This document shows positions 51,942 through 61,920 of a stretch of DNA of 64,000 nt, piece after piece. Each line of letters opens with the position of its first letter. The first letter of the stretch is position 1. Below the pieces are notes generated by a model. It did no database searches and was not told the DNA's origin. It worked only from the letters and a program-made list of their open reading frames with translations. Source of the DNA: Devosia lacusdianchii (GTDB lineage: Bacteria; Pseudomonadota; Alphaproteobacteria; Rhizobiales; Devosiaceae). The stretch is from assembly GCF_022429625.1 (NCBI RefSeq), contig NZ_CP092483.1, positions 2,480,001 to 2,544,000 of the forward strand, read 5' to 3'. The position numbers and the translations under genes were made by a program.

Positions 51942-52025
51942 ATGCTCAAAACCATCTCGCTCTCGGTCATGTTCGTCGCGACCCTCGGCCTTCTTTTTGC
52001 CGCCTACGCGTCGGTGCCAGTCTAA
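51942..52025 (+). CDS. small single-helix membrane peptide, 27 aa (candidate)
   Basis: ATG 51942 opens 27 codons: a short N-terminus MLKTISLS, then one hydrophobic helix VMFVATLGLLFAAYA. The stop is TAA at 52023. AGGA lies about 10 nt upstream. Position just after purS and before a GtrA-type flippase gene. It is too short to judge by codon use; it may be real or chance. Confidence 0.4.
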   Translation: MLKTISLSVMFVATLGLLFAAYASVPV

Positions 52026-52033
52026 GAAGCAGA

Positions 52034-52059
52034 CCCGCCAGGCATCAGAGACGCCTGGA
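52034..52059. terminator. weak hairpin after purS
   Basis: CCAGGC and GCCTGG pair around a 9-nt loop about 10 nt after the 27-codon ORF. There is no clear T-run, only GAATTAATCT, so it may be a weak terminator of the purC-purS transcript. Confidence 0.35.
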
Positions 52060-52143
52060 AGAATTAATCTAGCGCTGACTGTTTCTTAACTCCGGCTGGC
52101 TAGCTTCAGATCGAACTGATCTTGAGCAGCATCGGCGGTTTCC

Positions 52144-52611
52144 TTGGTCGCGTTTGGACGTTATTTGCTTTCGGCCGGGGCAGCGACTTGCGTCGACGTG
52201 GCGCTCGTTCAGTTACTGCTCGCTTTCGAGTTTTCCCGTATGCCTTGGCTCTACGGCGCGGTCATTGCCGCGGGCGCGACCTGCGGCATGGCGGTGAATT
52301 TCCTGGTTTCGCGGCGCTTTGTCTTCGCTGCCGACCAACGATCGGCCCCCAAACAGTTGGCAAGCTTCGTCGCCGTTTCGCTCACTACATTGCTGCTGCG
52401 CCTTGCGGTGGCCTACGGGTTGGTCGGGCTATTCGGCCTGCCCCTTTTCGGCTGGATTAACACGCTGCCCACTACCGCCCCCGCCGAACGTCTCGCCCAC
52501 CTCGCGGCTGTCGGGCTGGTCACCGTCTATTCCTTCTTTGCCCACAAGCACATCTCCTTCGGTGGAGGCTTCCAGGCCCTGTTCTCCAACCGGTCGGCGG
52601 TGCGTCCATGA
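52144..52611 (+). CDS. GtrA family membrane protein
   Basis: A 155-aa, four-helix protein of the GtrA/DPMS-flippase family, thought to flip lipid-linked sugars in the inner membrane. Helices at about 5-28, 34-56, 74-98 and 118-136; MPWLYGAVIAAGATCGMAVNFLVSRRFVF (in pieces) and YSFFAHKHISFG are family features. The start is a TTG at 52144, the first start codon in this frame. It overlaps the following flavoprotein gene by 4 nt (ATGA). Confidence 0.85.
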   Translation: MVAFGRYLLSAGAATCVDVALVQLLLAFEFSRMPWLYGAVIAAGATCGMAVNFLVSRRFVFAADQRSAPKQLASFVAVSLTTLLLRLAVAYGLVGLFGLPLFGWINTLPTTAPAERLAHLAAVGLVTVYSFFAHKHISFGGGFQALFSNRSAVRP

Positions 52612-54089
52612 ACGTTGAAACACTCGTAATCGGCGCTGGCCCTGCTGGCCTCACCACCGCCTATGAGCTGACCAAGGCTGGACGCAGCGTTACGATCGTC
52701 GAGCGTGATCCGGTCTATGTGGGCGGCATTTCCCGCACCGTGAACTACAAGGGCTATCGCTTCGACATAGGTGGCCACCGCTTCTTCTCCAAAAGCGCCG
52801 AAGTCGAGGCCTGGTGGACCGAGATCATGGGAGACGAACTGCTGCAGCGCCCCCGATCAAGCCGCATCTACTATAGCGGTAAGCTGTTCGATTATCCGCT
52901 GCGCGCTGGCGACGCGCTGAGCAAGCTGGGTCCGATCGAGGCCCTGCGCTGTGTCATTTCCTACGCATTGGCCCAGGCGCGTCCCCACCGCAACGTCGTC
53001 AGTTTCGAGCAGTGGGTGGTCAATAATTTCGGTCGTCGCCTGTTCCAGATCTTCTTCAAGACCTACACTGAGAAAGTGTGGGGCATGGACTGTTCCGAAA
53101 TCTCTGCCGATTGGGCCGCGCAGCGCATCAAGGGGCTCAATCTTTATCAGGCCATCGTTCAGAGCTTCGGTATAGGCAAGCGTTCCTCCGGAGGCGACGC
53201 CGTCATCAAGACGCTGATCAACAGCTTCCGCTACCCCCGCCTGGGACCAGGCCAGATGTGGGAGCGCGTCCGCGACAGGGTCGTCGATGCGGGCGGCACT
53301 GTCATGATGGGCTCGACCATCACCGCCATCAGCCAGCACTCCGGCACGGGCAAGTGGATTGCTGTTGTCACGGATGCCAACGGCAAGGAAACCAGGGTCA
53401 CTGCCGACCACGTCGTCTCAACCGCCGCGATCAACGAACTCGTCCGCATGCTGGGCGCAGATAGCGATCCAGCGGTGGCCGCCGCATCGGCCGGTCTGCG
53501 CTACCGCGACTTCCTCATCGTCGGGCTCATCGCCCGCGGCAAGGAGCGTTTCGACGACAATTGGATCTACATCCATGATCCCGGCGTCAAAGTCGGTCGA
53601 ATCCAGAACTTCAAGTCGTGGTCGCCCGATATGGTGCCCAATACCGATACAGCCTGCTACGGGATGGAATACTTCTGCAACGCCGGCGACGACACCTGGA
53701 ACATGAGTGATGCCGATCTCATCGCTCGGGCCAGGGCGGAAATCGGCAGACTGGGTCTGGTTTCGCCAGAAGATATCACCGACGGCTCGGTCGTCCGACA
53801 GCCCAAGGCCTACCCCGTGTACGACGACACCTACAAATTGAACGTCGATACCATTGCAGAAGGCCTCGATGATCGATTTACGAACCTGCACCTGGCTGGC
53901 CGAAACGGCATGCACAAGTACAACAACCAGGACCATGCGATGATGACGGGCATGCTGACGGCCCGCAACATCATCGCCGGCACCAGGGTCTTCGACATCT
54001 GGACCGTGAACGAGGACGCCGAATACCACGAGGCCGGTGACACTCCGCAAGAACTCGGTGAGCGCCTTGTTCCCCGCCGCGTCGCCTGA
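52608..54089 (+). CDS. FAD-dependent UDP-galactopyranose-mutase-like oxidoreductase
   Basis: A 493-aa flavoprotein. The FAD motif VIGAGPAGLTTAYELTKAG is at about residues 6-24, followed by YVGGISRTVNYKGYRFDIGGHRFFSK (in pieces), which is shared by UDP-galactopyranose mutases and protoporphyrinogen-oxidase-like proteins. A late LAGRNGMHKYNNQDHAMMTG block binds the flavin. It probably alters a nucleotide sugar or lipid-linked sugar, given GtrA before it and a GT-C-like protein after it. Exact substrate unknown. Confidence 0.85.
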   Translation: MNVETLVIGAGPAGLTTAYELTKAGRSVTIVERDPVYVGGISRTVNYKGYRFDIGGHRFFSKSAEVEAWWTEIMGDELLQRPRSSRIYYSGKLFDYPLRAGDALSKLGPIEALRCVISYALAQARPHRNVVSFEQWVVNNFGRRLFQIFFKTYTEKVWGMDCSEISADWAAQRIKGLNLYQAIVQSFGIGKRSSGGDAVIKTLINSFRYPRLGPGQMWERVRDRVVDAGGTVMMGSTITAISQHSGTGKWIAVVTDANGKETRVTADHVVSTAAINELVRMLGADSDPAVAAASAGLRYRDFLIVGLIARGKERFDDNWIYIHDPGVKVGRIQNFKSWSPDMVPNTDTACYGMEYFCNAGDDTWNMSDADLIARARAEIGRLGLVSPEDITDGSVVRQPKAYPVYDDTYKLNVDTIAEGLDDRFTNLHLAGRNGMHKYNNQDHAMMTGMLTARNIIAGTRVFDIWTVNEDAEYHEAGDTPQELGERLVPRRVA

Positions 54090-55440
54090 CCTCGCAAGCG
54101 CGGCCGAATCCGCGAAGCTGACCAGAACTGACGATCTCGTCAGCCTCGTCCTTGTGCTCGCCTACGCCGTCGTCGAAATCGCCTTGTTTGCCGGCCACAC
54201 GCCATGGCGGGATGAGGCGCAGGCGTGGCTGCTGGCCGAGACTTTGTCGCGGCCCATGGATTTTCTCATTATTCCCGCCGAGGGGCATCCTCCGCTGTGG
54301 TTCTGGCTCTTGCGGGCCCTTTCGACCCTCTTCAGCTTTGAGCAGGCTCGTTACTTGACGTTGACGGTCGCCATCTTGAACGCGTTGCTTCTCTGGCGGG
54401 TATTGCGCGGTCAGGTGCTGCTATTGGCACTTGTGCTATGCAATAGCGTCATCCTGCTGCAATGGGGCTACCATTTCCGGCCGTACAGCCTTGTTCTGAC
54501 GACCATTCTCGCTGCCCTTCTTCTCGATCGCAGCGGACGCGGCGTCGCGGCCACCTGGGTATTGGCGATCGGCTGCGGTCTTCACTTCTTCACCGGTTTC
54601 GTCTTTGCGCTGTGGCTGCTCTTGCAATGGCGTCGTGGCATCGGCGTCACGAGGTTGATCGGACCGTCGGTGCTGGCAGCGGCATTTGGCGCCAGTGCCC
54701 TCATCTCTGGAATGAACAATCCGGAGGCCAGCTCAAACCTGGCGAACCTCATTCCGGGCACACTCGACAATCTGTCCTGGTGGATGCCGGGCGACAACTA
54801 TCGCCACCCCGTCGCAAGCCTCGCTTATGTCGGTCTGCTCGCCCTCGGCCTCTGGCGCAGCCCATTCATCCTAGGCGCATTGTTGATAGCGACCGTCGCA
54901 TTCGCTGCCGGCACGGCAGTTGTCTATGGCGAACACCCGTGGCACGCCGCGTTCATAATGGTAATGGCAATCACCGCCTTTGTCGCCGCCGGCACGAAAG
55001 CACAAGCTCTGGCGCTGGCTCTCGTCCTGCTCCCGAACGCCGTAGTGGGCATGTCCAACGTGCGGAATTCGCTCCAGTACCACCCGAGCGGCGACATCGA
55101 TATCTACCGCAGCGTCCAGGCCGACGCCGGCATGACGATCATTCCGACCCAGCAACTGGTTGCCTGGCCCGACTATATGCTGGCCTCGGCCGCCGCCAGC
55201 GAGGAGTTCACCTATCGCAGCGGCAACAACGGTGCCACGCTGGGACCCATAGATTGGCGCACCCGCGTCCGCACAGCAATCGACCCCGGTCTCACAACCT
55301 TGCCCACACCCTATTGGCTGGTATGCAAGGACTGCCCCCAGATACTCGACTTCATCGCCGCTTCAGGTCGCACCCCCACACCAGTTGGCTCGGCCCTGAA
55401 CTTCAGCGACGGTCACATTTATGCTTTCCGCATCGATTGA
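54037..55440 (+). CDS. GT-C-like polytopic membrane protein (ArnT/PMT-type candidate)
   Basis: A 467-aa membrane protein with about 10-11 helices. WRDEAQAWLLAETLS after the first helix carries the acidic DE pair typical of GT-C glycosyltransferases such as ArnT/PMT (family 39), which use polyprenyl-phosphate sugars. The end is a soluble domain with cysteines (LVCKDCPQ). The start is unsure: GTG 54037 overlaps the previous gene by 53 nt; GTG 54058 is also possible. With GtrA it would fit glycosylation of a surface polymer. Confidence 0.75.
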   Translation: MTLRKNSVSALFPAASPDLASAAESAKLTRTDDLVSLVLVLAYAVVEIALFAGHTPWRDEAQAWLLAETLSRPMDFLIIPAEGHPPLWFWLLRALSTLFSFEQARYLTLTVAILNALLLWRVLRGQVLLLALVLCNSVILLQWGYHFRPYSLVLTTILAALLLDRSGRGVAATWVLAIGCGLHFFTGFVFALWLLLQWRRGIGVTRLIGPSVLAAAFGASALISGMNNPEASSNLANLIPGTLDNLSWWMPGDNYRHPVASLAYVGLLALGLWRSPFILGALLIATVAFAAGTAVVYGEHPWHAAFIMVMAITAFVAAGTKAQALALALVLLPNAVVGMSNVRNSLQYHPSGDIDIYRSVQADAGMTIIPTQQLVAWPDYMLASAAASEEFTYRSGNNGATLGPIDWRTRVRTAIDPGLTTLPTPYWLVCKDCPQILDFIAASGRTPTPVGSALNFSDGHIYAFRID

Positions 55441-55558
55441 TCGTGTTTAGCTAAATCCTTACCAGTTAAGCACTTCTCTTAAGCCTGTCGCGAAGTCGTT
55501 ATGCGCGGGCAACGAGCTTGGCTCTATTATGCGCTCCACAAACTTGCGGAGTGCGGCC

Positions 55559-56641
55559 ATGTCGGCAGATGCGAAACGGCTCGATTGGGTGGATATGGCC
55601 AAGGGCCTTTCCATCTTCCTCGTCGTCATGATGTATTGCGCCTCGAGCATAGGCGAGGATACCGGCCAGACCGGGTTCCTGCACTGGTCCATCGCCTTCG
55701 CCACGCCATTCCGCATGCCCGAGTTTTTCCTGATCTCCGGACTGTTTCTGTCACAGGTGATCGCCCGCCCCTGGCGCGCCTTCGCTGATCGCCGGGTCGT
55801 GCACTACTTCTATTTCTACGCGCTGTGGGCGGTCATCCATATCGTCTTCAAGATCGCCCTGCTCGGTCGCGACCCCATCGGCGCCGCGAGCTACACGGCC
55901 TGGGGCCTGATCGAGCCCTATGGCGTCTTGTGGTTTATCTACATGCTCGCCGTCTTCGGCGCGGTCACCAAGCTGCTGTTCGAGCTTCGCGCGCCGCACT
56001 GGGCTGTACTCGCGGTCGCCGCAGGCCTGCAAATGGCCGGCATCCATACCGGCAGCTACGTCATCGACCAGTTCGCCACCTACTTCGTCTATTTCTACGC
56101 CGGCTACGTCTTTGCCCCCCAGCTCTTCCGCCTCGCCGATTGGGCCGTCGACCACGTCGGCCTGGCTCTGGCTGGTCTTGCCGCATGGGCTGTCGCCAAC
56201 GCCGTCCTGGTGTTTGCGGGTGGCTTCGTCATGGGCCCGGTCCACATCCAGATGGGCTATGCGGCGCTGCCTGGTGTCCACCTGGCGCTGGCCCTAACAG
56301 GCACCTCGGCACTCTGCGTCATCGCTGCGCTGCTGACGCGCCTGCCCTGGATGGCCTGGCTGCAGTGGCTGGGCACCAAATCGCTGATCATCTACCTCGC
56401 CTTCGTCCTGCCCATGGGCATCGCCCGCACCGTGCTGCTCAAGGTCGGCGTTACCGATCCGAACCTGCTGAGCCTTGTCACCATGGTCGTTTCCATCGGC
56501 TCGCCGCTCATCCTGTGGTGGCTGGTGCAGCGCACAGGCCTCGGCAAGTTCCTGTTCGAACGTCCCGCCTGGGCGCATCTGCCCGGCACTTTGCGCGCGC
56601 GGCACCCGCGTGGCGAGGCAGTCGCGTCGCCCGCCGAGTAG
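55559..56641 (+). CDS. acyltransferase-3/OpgC-like membrane protein
   Basis: A 360-aa membrane protein with about ten helices from ATG 55559 (MSADAKRLDWVDMAKGLSIFLVV). This start region (RLDWVDMAKG) is the family signature, followed by FATPFRMPEFFLISGLFLSQ and the middle FYFYALWAVIHIVFK. Such proteins transfer acetyl or succinyl groups to exported polysaccharides. It is the last gene of the polymer cassette, before purQ. Confidence 0.87.
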   Translation: MSADAKRLDWVDMAKGLSIFLVVMMYCASSIGEDTGQTGFLHWSIAFATPFRMPEFFLISGLFLSQVIARPWRAFADRRVVHYFYFYALWAVIHIVFKIALLGRDPIGAASYTAWGLIEPYGVLWFIYMLAVFGAVTKLLFELRAPHWAVLAVAAGLQMAGIHTGSYVIDQFATYFVYFYAGYVFAPQLFRLADWAVDHVGLALAGLAAWAVANAVLVFAGGFVMGPVHIQMGYAALPGVHLALALTGTSALCVIAALLTRLPWMAWLQWLGTKSLIIYLAFVLPMGIARTVLLKVGVTDPNLLSLVTMVVSIGSPLILWWLVQRTGLGKFLFERPAWAHLPGTLRARHPRGEAVASPAE

Positions 56642-56755
56642 TGTCGCCGCCAGATTTGGATCGCGAGGGCCGGGATATCCAATCTCGGCCCTTGCCTTTT
56701 TTGCCAAGACTCACCAAAAGGGCCTCGCAACTCCTGACATAGCGAGGACTAGCCG

Positions 56756-57424
56756 ATGAAATCCGCCGTCATCGTCTTCCCCGGGCTCAATCGCGACCGC
56801 GACATGATCGCGGCGCTGACCAAGGTTTCCGGCACTGCCCCAGCCACGGTCTGGCACCAGGATGCCGACCTGCCCGATGTCGACCTGATCGTGATCCCTG
56901 GCGGCTTCTCCTACGGCGATTATCTCCGCTGCGGCGCCATTGCCGCGCGCTCGCCGATCATGGACCGCGTCCGCGACCGTGCTGCTGCCGGCGTCAAGGT
57001 GCTCGGCGTCTGCAATGGCTTCCAGATCCTGCTCGAAGCCGGCCTCCTCCCCGGCGCGCTGATGCGCAACCAGTCGCTCAAATTCGTCTGCCGCGAGGTC
57101 AAGCTCGAAGTCACCAATGCCGACACCGCCTTCACCCGCGGCTACGCGCAGGGCCAGGTGTTCCGGTGCCCCGTCGCCCATCATGACGGCAACTATTTCG
57201 CCGATAGCGAAACGCTCGCCCGCCTCGAAGGCGATGGCCGCGTCGCCTTTCGCTACGCCGAGGGCACCAATCCCAACGGCTCCATCAACGACATCGCCGG
57301 CATCTTCAACGAGCAAAAGAATGTGCTGGGCCTGATGCCCCACCCCGAAAACCTGATCGAATCCGCCCACGGCGGCGACGATGGGCGGGCCCTGTTCTCC
57401 GGGCTGCTGGGCGAGGCCGCATAA
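56756..57424 (+). CDS. purQ: phosphoribosylformylglycinamidine synthase subunit PurQ (glutaminase)
   Basis: A 222-aa class I glutamine amidotransferase that supplies ammonia to PurL. The nucleophile Cys86 lies in [15 protein letters not shown]; the His/Glu pair is in LMPHPENL. It begins [13 protein letters not shown]. Its TAA shares a base with the following ATG (TAATG). It heads a coupled run purQ-membrane protein-DJ-1-like-purL. Confidence 0.96.
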   Translation: MKSAVIVFPGLNRDRDMIAALTKVSGTAPATVWHQDADLPDVDLIVIPGGFSYGDYLRCGAIAARSPIMDRVRDRAAAGVKVLGVCNGFQILLEAGLLPGALMRNQSLKFVCREVKLEVTNADTAFTRGYAQGQVFRCPVAHHDGNYFADSETLARLEGDGRVAFRYAEGTNPNGSINDIAGIFNEQKNVLGLMPHPENLIESAHGGDDGRALFSGLLGEAA

Positions 57425-58083
57425 TGAGCGTGCGCGCGCCGGTCAATCCGCGGCGCCTGCTCCCCTGGCTCGGGCTCGCATTCGGTGCGGCTGGCCTGGG
57501 TCTGCAATTTATGCTGTCCATGCAACTGGCCTTCGCCAACGGGCGCGACTTCCCCGGCTTTCTCGGACATTTCTTCGCCTACTACACCATACTGACCAAT
57601 GTCGTTCTGGTCCTGATTTACCTGTCCGAAGTCCTGCCCGCCGCCTGGCTTGAGCTGTTCCGCAGCCCGGTCGTGCGCGGCATGATGGCCGCCAATATCG
57701 CCCTAGTCGGCCTTTACGTGTTCTTCGTGCTGCGACACCTGGCGGTGCTCGAAGGCCCGGACCTGCTGGCCGATAACATCCTTCACTACCTCAATCCCAC
57801 ACTCTACATCCTGTGGTGGGTCGCCGCTCAGCGCCACGGCGTGCTGCGCTGGGCCAACCTGCCCATCATGCTGGTGCCCACTCTGGTCTATTTCATCTAT
57901 GCGATGGCCCGTGGCGTCTGGGTGCAGGAATACCCCTACCCCATCCTCAACGCGATCAAGCTGGGCTATGGTCAGGTTCTGATCAACGCGGCCTACATGA
58001 CCATCGGCCTCACGGTGCTACTGGCCATCGTCATTGGGCTGGATCAGGTCCTGTCCCGCCGCTGGAACGTGGTCCATGACTGA
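57424..58083 (+). CDS. Pr6Pr family membrane protein
   Basis: A 219-aa protein with six hydrophobic helices matching the Pr6Pr/FAR-17a-like membrane family: LQFMLSMQLAFANGRDFPGFLGHFFAYYTILTN (in pieces), LHYLNPTLYILWWV and YPYPILNAIKLGYGQVL. Function unknown. It overlaps purQ by one base and the next gene by 8 nt, so it is embedded in a purine operon without obvious relation to it. Confidence 0.82.
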   Translation: MSVRAPVNPRRLLPWLGLAFGAAGLGLQFMLSMQLAFANGRDFPGFLGHFFAYYTILTNVVLVLIYLSEVLPAAWLELFRSPVVRGMMAANIALVGLYVFFVLRHLAVLEGPDLLADNILHYLNPTLYILWWVAAQRHGVLRWANLPIMLVPTLVYFIYAMARGVWVQEYPYPILNAIKLGYGQVLINAAYMTIGLTVLLAIVIGLDQVLSRRWNVVHD

Positions 58084-58684
58084 CGCTGCGCACCTGATGA
58101 GCGTTGCGATCCTGATCTTCCCCGATGTGGAAGAGCTCGATTTCGTGGGTCCCTGGGAAGTTTTCACCATGGCCAAGCTCCTCGGCGCACCGCTTTCGGT
58201 GTTCACGCTGGGTTGGCCCGATAGCAACATCACCTGCGCAAAGGGCCTAAAGGTCACCGCCGACTATCCCTTCGCCGATGCGCCGCACGCCGACATCGTG
58301 CTGGTGCCCGGCGGCAAGGGCACTCGGGTGCTAGCTCAGGATGACGGCTTCAACACCGCCCTGCGCCCCTATCTGGCGGCAGCGACCTGGCAAACCTCGG
58401 TCTGCACTGGCTCAGCTCTATTGGCGCGCGCTGGTTTCCTCGAAGGCCGGCGCGCCACCACTAATCGCGGCGCCCTCGATTTCCTGCGCGCCCATGCGCC
58501 ACACACCTACATCCTTGACGAACGCTACGTGCATGACGGCAGCGTGGTAACCAGCGCCGGCGTCTCGGCCGGTATCGATATGTCGCTTTGGCTTGTCGGG
58601 CACCTGTTCGGCGAGGACCTCGCCCGCTCGACCCAGACCCGCATGGAATATTTTCCAGAGCCTCCCTACGGAAAAACCTCTTGA
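58076..58684 (+). CDS. DJ-1/PfpI family protein
   Basis: A 202-aa glutamine-amidotransferase-like fold protein from ATG 58076, with an alternative ATG at 58097. Acidic residue in [16 protein letters not shown] and nucleophile Cys110 in [14 protein letters not shown] form the usual Glu-Cys pair. This subgroup resembles isonitrile hydratases and ThiJ-like proteins. Its start lies inside the preceding gene and its TGA shares a base with purL ATG. Confidence 0.87.
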   Translation: MTDAAHLMSVAILIFPDVEELDFVGPWEVFTMAKLLGAPLSVFTLGWPDSNITCAKGLKVTADYPFADAPHADIVLVPGGKGTRVLAQDDGFNTALRPYLAAATWQTSVCTGSALLARAGFLEGRRATTNRGALDFLRAHAPHTYILDERYVHDGSVVTSAGVSAGIDMSLWLVGHLFGEDLARSTQTRMEYFPEPPYGKTS

Positions 58685-60918
58685 TGACCTACCAGAACAA
58701 CATCGAAATCACGCCGCAGCTCGTGGCCGACCATGGCCTCAAGCCCGACGAGTTCGAGAAGATCGTGTCCCTGATCGGTCGTCAGCCGACCTATACCGAG
58801 CTCGGCATCTTCTCGGCGATGTGGAACGAGCACTGCTCGTACAAGTCGTCCAAGAAGTGGCTGAAGACCCTGCCGACGACGGGTCCGCGCGTCATCCAGG
58901 GTCCCGGGGAAAATGCCGGCGTCGTCGATATCGGCGACGGTCAGGCCGTGGTCTTCAAGATGGAATCGCACAACCATCCGAGCTTCATCGAGCCCTATCA
59001 GGGTGCGGCGACCGGCGTTGGCGGCATCCTGCGTGACGTCTTCACCATGGGCGCCCGTCCGGTCGCAGCGATGAACGCGCTGCGCTTCGGCTCCCCCGAC
59101 CATGAAAAAACCCGCCATCTCGTCTCCGGCGTCGTGGCTGGCGTCGGCGGCTATGGCAATGCCTTTGGCGTCCCGACTGTGGGCGGCGAGGTCGAGTTCG
59201 ACGAGCGCTATAACGGCAATATCCTGGTCAACGCCTTCGCGGCCGGCCTCGCCGATACCGACAAAATCTTCTACTCCAAGGCCGAAGGCGTCGGCCTGCC
59301 CGTCGTCTATCTCGGCGCCAAGACCGGGCGTGACGGCGTTGGTGGCGCCACCATGGCTTCGGCTGAATTCGGCGGCGATATCGACGAAAAGCGCCCAACC
59401 GTTCAGGTCGGCGACCCCTTCACCGAGAAGCGCCTGCTCGAAGCCTGCCTCGAATTGATGGCCACCGGCGCCGTCATCGCCATCCAGGACATGGGTGCGG
59501 CCGGCCTCACCTGCTCAGCCGTCGAAATGGGCGCCAAGGGCGACCTCGGCATCGAGCTCGACCTCGACAAGGTGCCGGTGCGCGAAACGCATATGACGCC
59601 CTACGAGATGATGCTCAGCGAAAGCCAGGAGCGCATGCTCATGGTGCTGCATCCCGAGAAGGAGGCGGAAGCCCGCGCCGTCTTCGAGAAGTGGGAACTC
59701 GATTTTGCCACCGTCGGCCACACCACCGATGACTTGCGCTTCCGGGTGAAATGGCAGGGTGAGGAAGTCGCCAACCTGCCGATCAAGGAACTCGGCGACG
59801 AGGCGCCCGAATATGATCGGCCGTGGACGCCATCTGTCCCCGCCCCGGCCCTCGCCGCCGATGACATCCCACAGATGGATGTCGCCGATGCGCTGCTAAA
59901 GCTCATGGGCAGCCACCAGATCGCGTCGCGCCGCTGGGTCTATGAGCAGTATGACACCCTGATCCAGGGCAATTCATTGCAACGCCCGGGCGGCGATGCC
60001 GGCGTCATCCGCGTCGAGGGCCACCCCACCAAGGGCCTGGCCTTCACCTCCGACGTCAATCCGCGCTATTGCGAGGCCGACCCCTATGAGGGCGGCAAGC
60101 AGGCCGTCGCCGAAGCCTGGCGCAACCTGACCGCCACCGGTGCCGAGCCGCTGGCCGCCACCGACAATCTCAACTTCGGCAATCCGGAACGCCCGGAAAT
60201 CATGAGCCAGCTCGTCCATGCCATCAAGGGCATCGGCGAAGCCTGCCGTGCGCTCGACTTCCCCATCGTCTCGGGCAACGTCTCGCTCTACAACGAAACC
60301 AATGGCCGCGGCATCCTGCCGACCCCGACCATTGGCGGCGTCGGCCTGCTGCCCGATTGGAACAAGATGGCCCGTATCGGCTTCGCCGCCGAAAACCAGG
60401 TCATTCTGCTCGTTGGTTCGCCCGCCACGCGCGGCACCCATCTGGGCCAGTCCATCTACCTGCGCGACCTCTTCGGCCGTCGCGACGGCTCTGCGCCGCC
60501 GGTCGATCTGGCCCATGAGCGCCGCACCGGCGACTTCGTCCGCAAGCTGATCCGGTCCGGCATCGCCACGGCCGTTCACGACCTGTCCGATGGCGGCCTG
60601 GCCGTCGGCCTCGCCGAAATGGCCATCGCCTCGGGCATCGGCGCAACGGTCGTCGATCTGGTCGAGCATGATCCGATCCTGCAATATTTCGGCGAAGATC
60701 AGGGGCGCTACCTCGTGACCATCAATCTCGACCCGCAAGGCGACGAGATTACCGACCTGTGGCGCGAGAGCGACGCCCTCGGCGTCTTCTGCCCGTGGAT
60801 CGGCACCACCGGCGGCACGGACCTGATTCTGGGCGAGGCTCGCGCTATCCCGGTCGCCACGCTCAAGACGGCACATGAAGGCTGGTTCCCCAGCTACATG
60901 GATGGCGCTGCTGCTTAA
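58684..60918 (+). CDS. purL: phosphoribosylformylglycinamidine synthase subunit PurL
   Basis: The ATP-using subunit of FGAM synthetase, small (744 aa) type that needs PurQ and PurS. The catalytic His50 lies in [18 protein letters not shown]. Other blocks: [41 protein letters not shown] and [16 protein letters not shown]. The start is ATG 58684, overlapping the previous stop (TGATG). Confidence 0.97.
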   Translation: MTYQNNIEITPQLVADHGLKPDEFEKIVSLIGRQPTYTELGIFSAMWNEHCSYKSSKKWLKTLPTTGPRVIQGPGENAGVVDIGDGQAVVFKMESHNHPSFIEPYQGAATGVGGILRDVFTMGARPVAAMNALRFGSPDHEKTRHLVSGVVAGVGGYGNAFGVPTVGGEVEFDERYNGNILVNAFAAGLADTDKIFYSKAEGVGLPVVYLGAKTGRDGVGGATMASAEFGGDIDEKRPTVQVGDPFTEKRLLEACLELMATGAVIAIQDMGAAGLTCSAVEMGAKGDLGIELDLDKVPVRETHMTPYEMMLSESQERMLMVLHPEKEAEARAVFEKWELDFATVGHTTDDLRFRVKWQGEEVANLPIKELGDEAPEYDRPWTPSVPAPALAADDIPQMDVADALLKLMGSHQIASRRWVYEQYDTLIQGNSLQRPGGDAGVIRVEGHPTKGLAFTSDVNPRYCEADPYEGGKQAVAEAWRNLTATGAEPLAATDNLNFGNPERPEIMSQLVHAIKGIGEACRALDFPIVSGNVSLYNETNGRGILPTPTIGGVGLLPDWNKMARIGFAAENQVILLVGSPATRGTHLGQSIYLRDLFGRRDGSAPPVDLAHERRTGDFVRKLIRSGIATAVHDLSDGGLAVGLAEMAIASGIGATVVDLVEHDPILQYFGEDQGRYLVTINLDPQGDEITDLWRESDALGVFCPWIGTTGGTDLILGEARAIPVATLKTAHEGWFPSYMDGAAA

Positions 60919-60998
60919 TTAACATTGCCGCCTTATGATCGCCGCTCTTTGGAGTGTTCTCACACTCAAGGGGCGGCGTCACTTTTTCGGAGACTACG

Positions 60999-61592
60999 AT
61001 GAACCTTCGTCCGGCAATTGGCGGCCTTGTGGCCCTGTCTCTCGGCTTGCTGCCGGCCGTAGCCCTGGCTCAAAGCGTCAATGTCAGTCGTTCCATTCTC
61101 GCCAACCAGCCCTACACCCTCATCTACCCCGACACGATGATCGCTTCGGGGGAGGCGGGCGGCACCGTCACCATCAATCACCCGAATGCCCCGCTGCAAT
61201 GCGATTTGACCATAGTGCCGGTCGAAGACACCGAATGGACGGCCGAAAACGCGCTGGCTTCGCTCGACGACGGCGAAGTGACCGCGAGCTGGGCCGAGAC
61301 CTTTGCCGGCTTCACGTTGGGCACCAAGGCCACCACGGCCTACCAGAGCGGTACTGCATTGATCTACGAAGGCACCAGCACCGACTCGCCCATGGGCGTA
61401 CCGTTGACCATCGTCCATACCGAAACCGTCGACGCAGGCCGCGGCTACACGCTCGATTGCCTGTTCGCCACCGACGTGGCCGCCCAGGCTCGCCCGATCG
61501 TCAACTTCATCGTCGCCAATTTCTCGACACGTTCCGACGCCGAATGCTGCATTGGCGCGACGGTGGACGAGCCGGCCAACCCCGCCCAATAG
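60999..61592 (+). CDS. secreted hypothetical protein, 197 aa
   Basis: No family recognised. From ATG 60999, with CGGAG upstream; signal peptide about 1-24 (LGLLPAVALAQS). The mature protein is beta-rich and acidic, with cysteines at LQCDLTI, LDCLFAT and AECCIGA. It lies 80 nt after purL, which it does not seem to serve. The alternative start 45 nt upstream would spoil the signal peptide. Confidence 0.7.
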   Translation: MNLRPAIGGLVALSLGLLPAVALAQSVNVSRSILANQPYTLIYPDTMIASGEAGGTVTINHPNAPLQCDLTIVPVEDTEWTAENALASLDDGEVTASWAETFAGFTLGTKATTAYQSGTALIYEGTSTDSPMGVPLTIVHTETVDAGRGYTLDCLFATDVAAQARPIVNFIVANFSTRSDAECCIGATVDEPANPAQ

Positions 61593-61684
61593 GGGAGTTT
61601 AGTCAGGCCCGTATTGAAGCGGCCTCCGCCCTGCCATATCTTGCAGGAGTCGGCGGTCTTGCCGACGATACGAGGAGTTGAGCC

Positions 61685-61918
61685 ATGCCAATGGATGCCA
61701 GCGAAATCGAGCGCCGGATCAAGGCAGCTCTCCCTGATGCCGATATCGATATCCGGGACCTGGCCGGAGACGGCGATCACTATGCTGCCACGGTGATCTC
61801 CGAGCAGTTCCGCGGCAAGTCGCGCGTGCAGCAGCACCAGATCGTCTATGCGGCCCTCCAGGGCGACATGGGCGGCGCTTTGCATGCCCTGGCCCTTCAG
61901 ACCAGCGCCCCGGAATAG
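61685..61918 (+). CDS. BolA family protein
   Basis: A 77-aa BolA-like protein. The fold blocks are MDASEIERRIKAALPDADI, HYAATVISEQFRGKSRVQQHQIVYAAL (in pieces). The His in VQQHQ is a ligand in BolA-glutaredoxin complexes that carry a 2Fe-2S cluster. Its natural partner, a CGFS monothiol glutaredoxin, is encoded 1.6 kb downstream at 63523. Confidence 0.92.
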   Translation: MPMDASEIERRIKAALPDADIDIRDLAGDGDHYAATVISEQFRGKSRVQQHQIVYAALQGDMGGALHALALQTSAPE

Positions 61919-61920
61919 CC

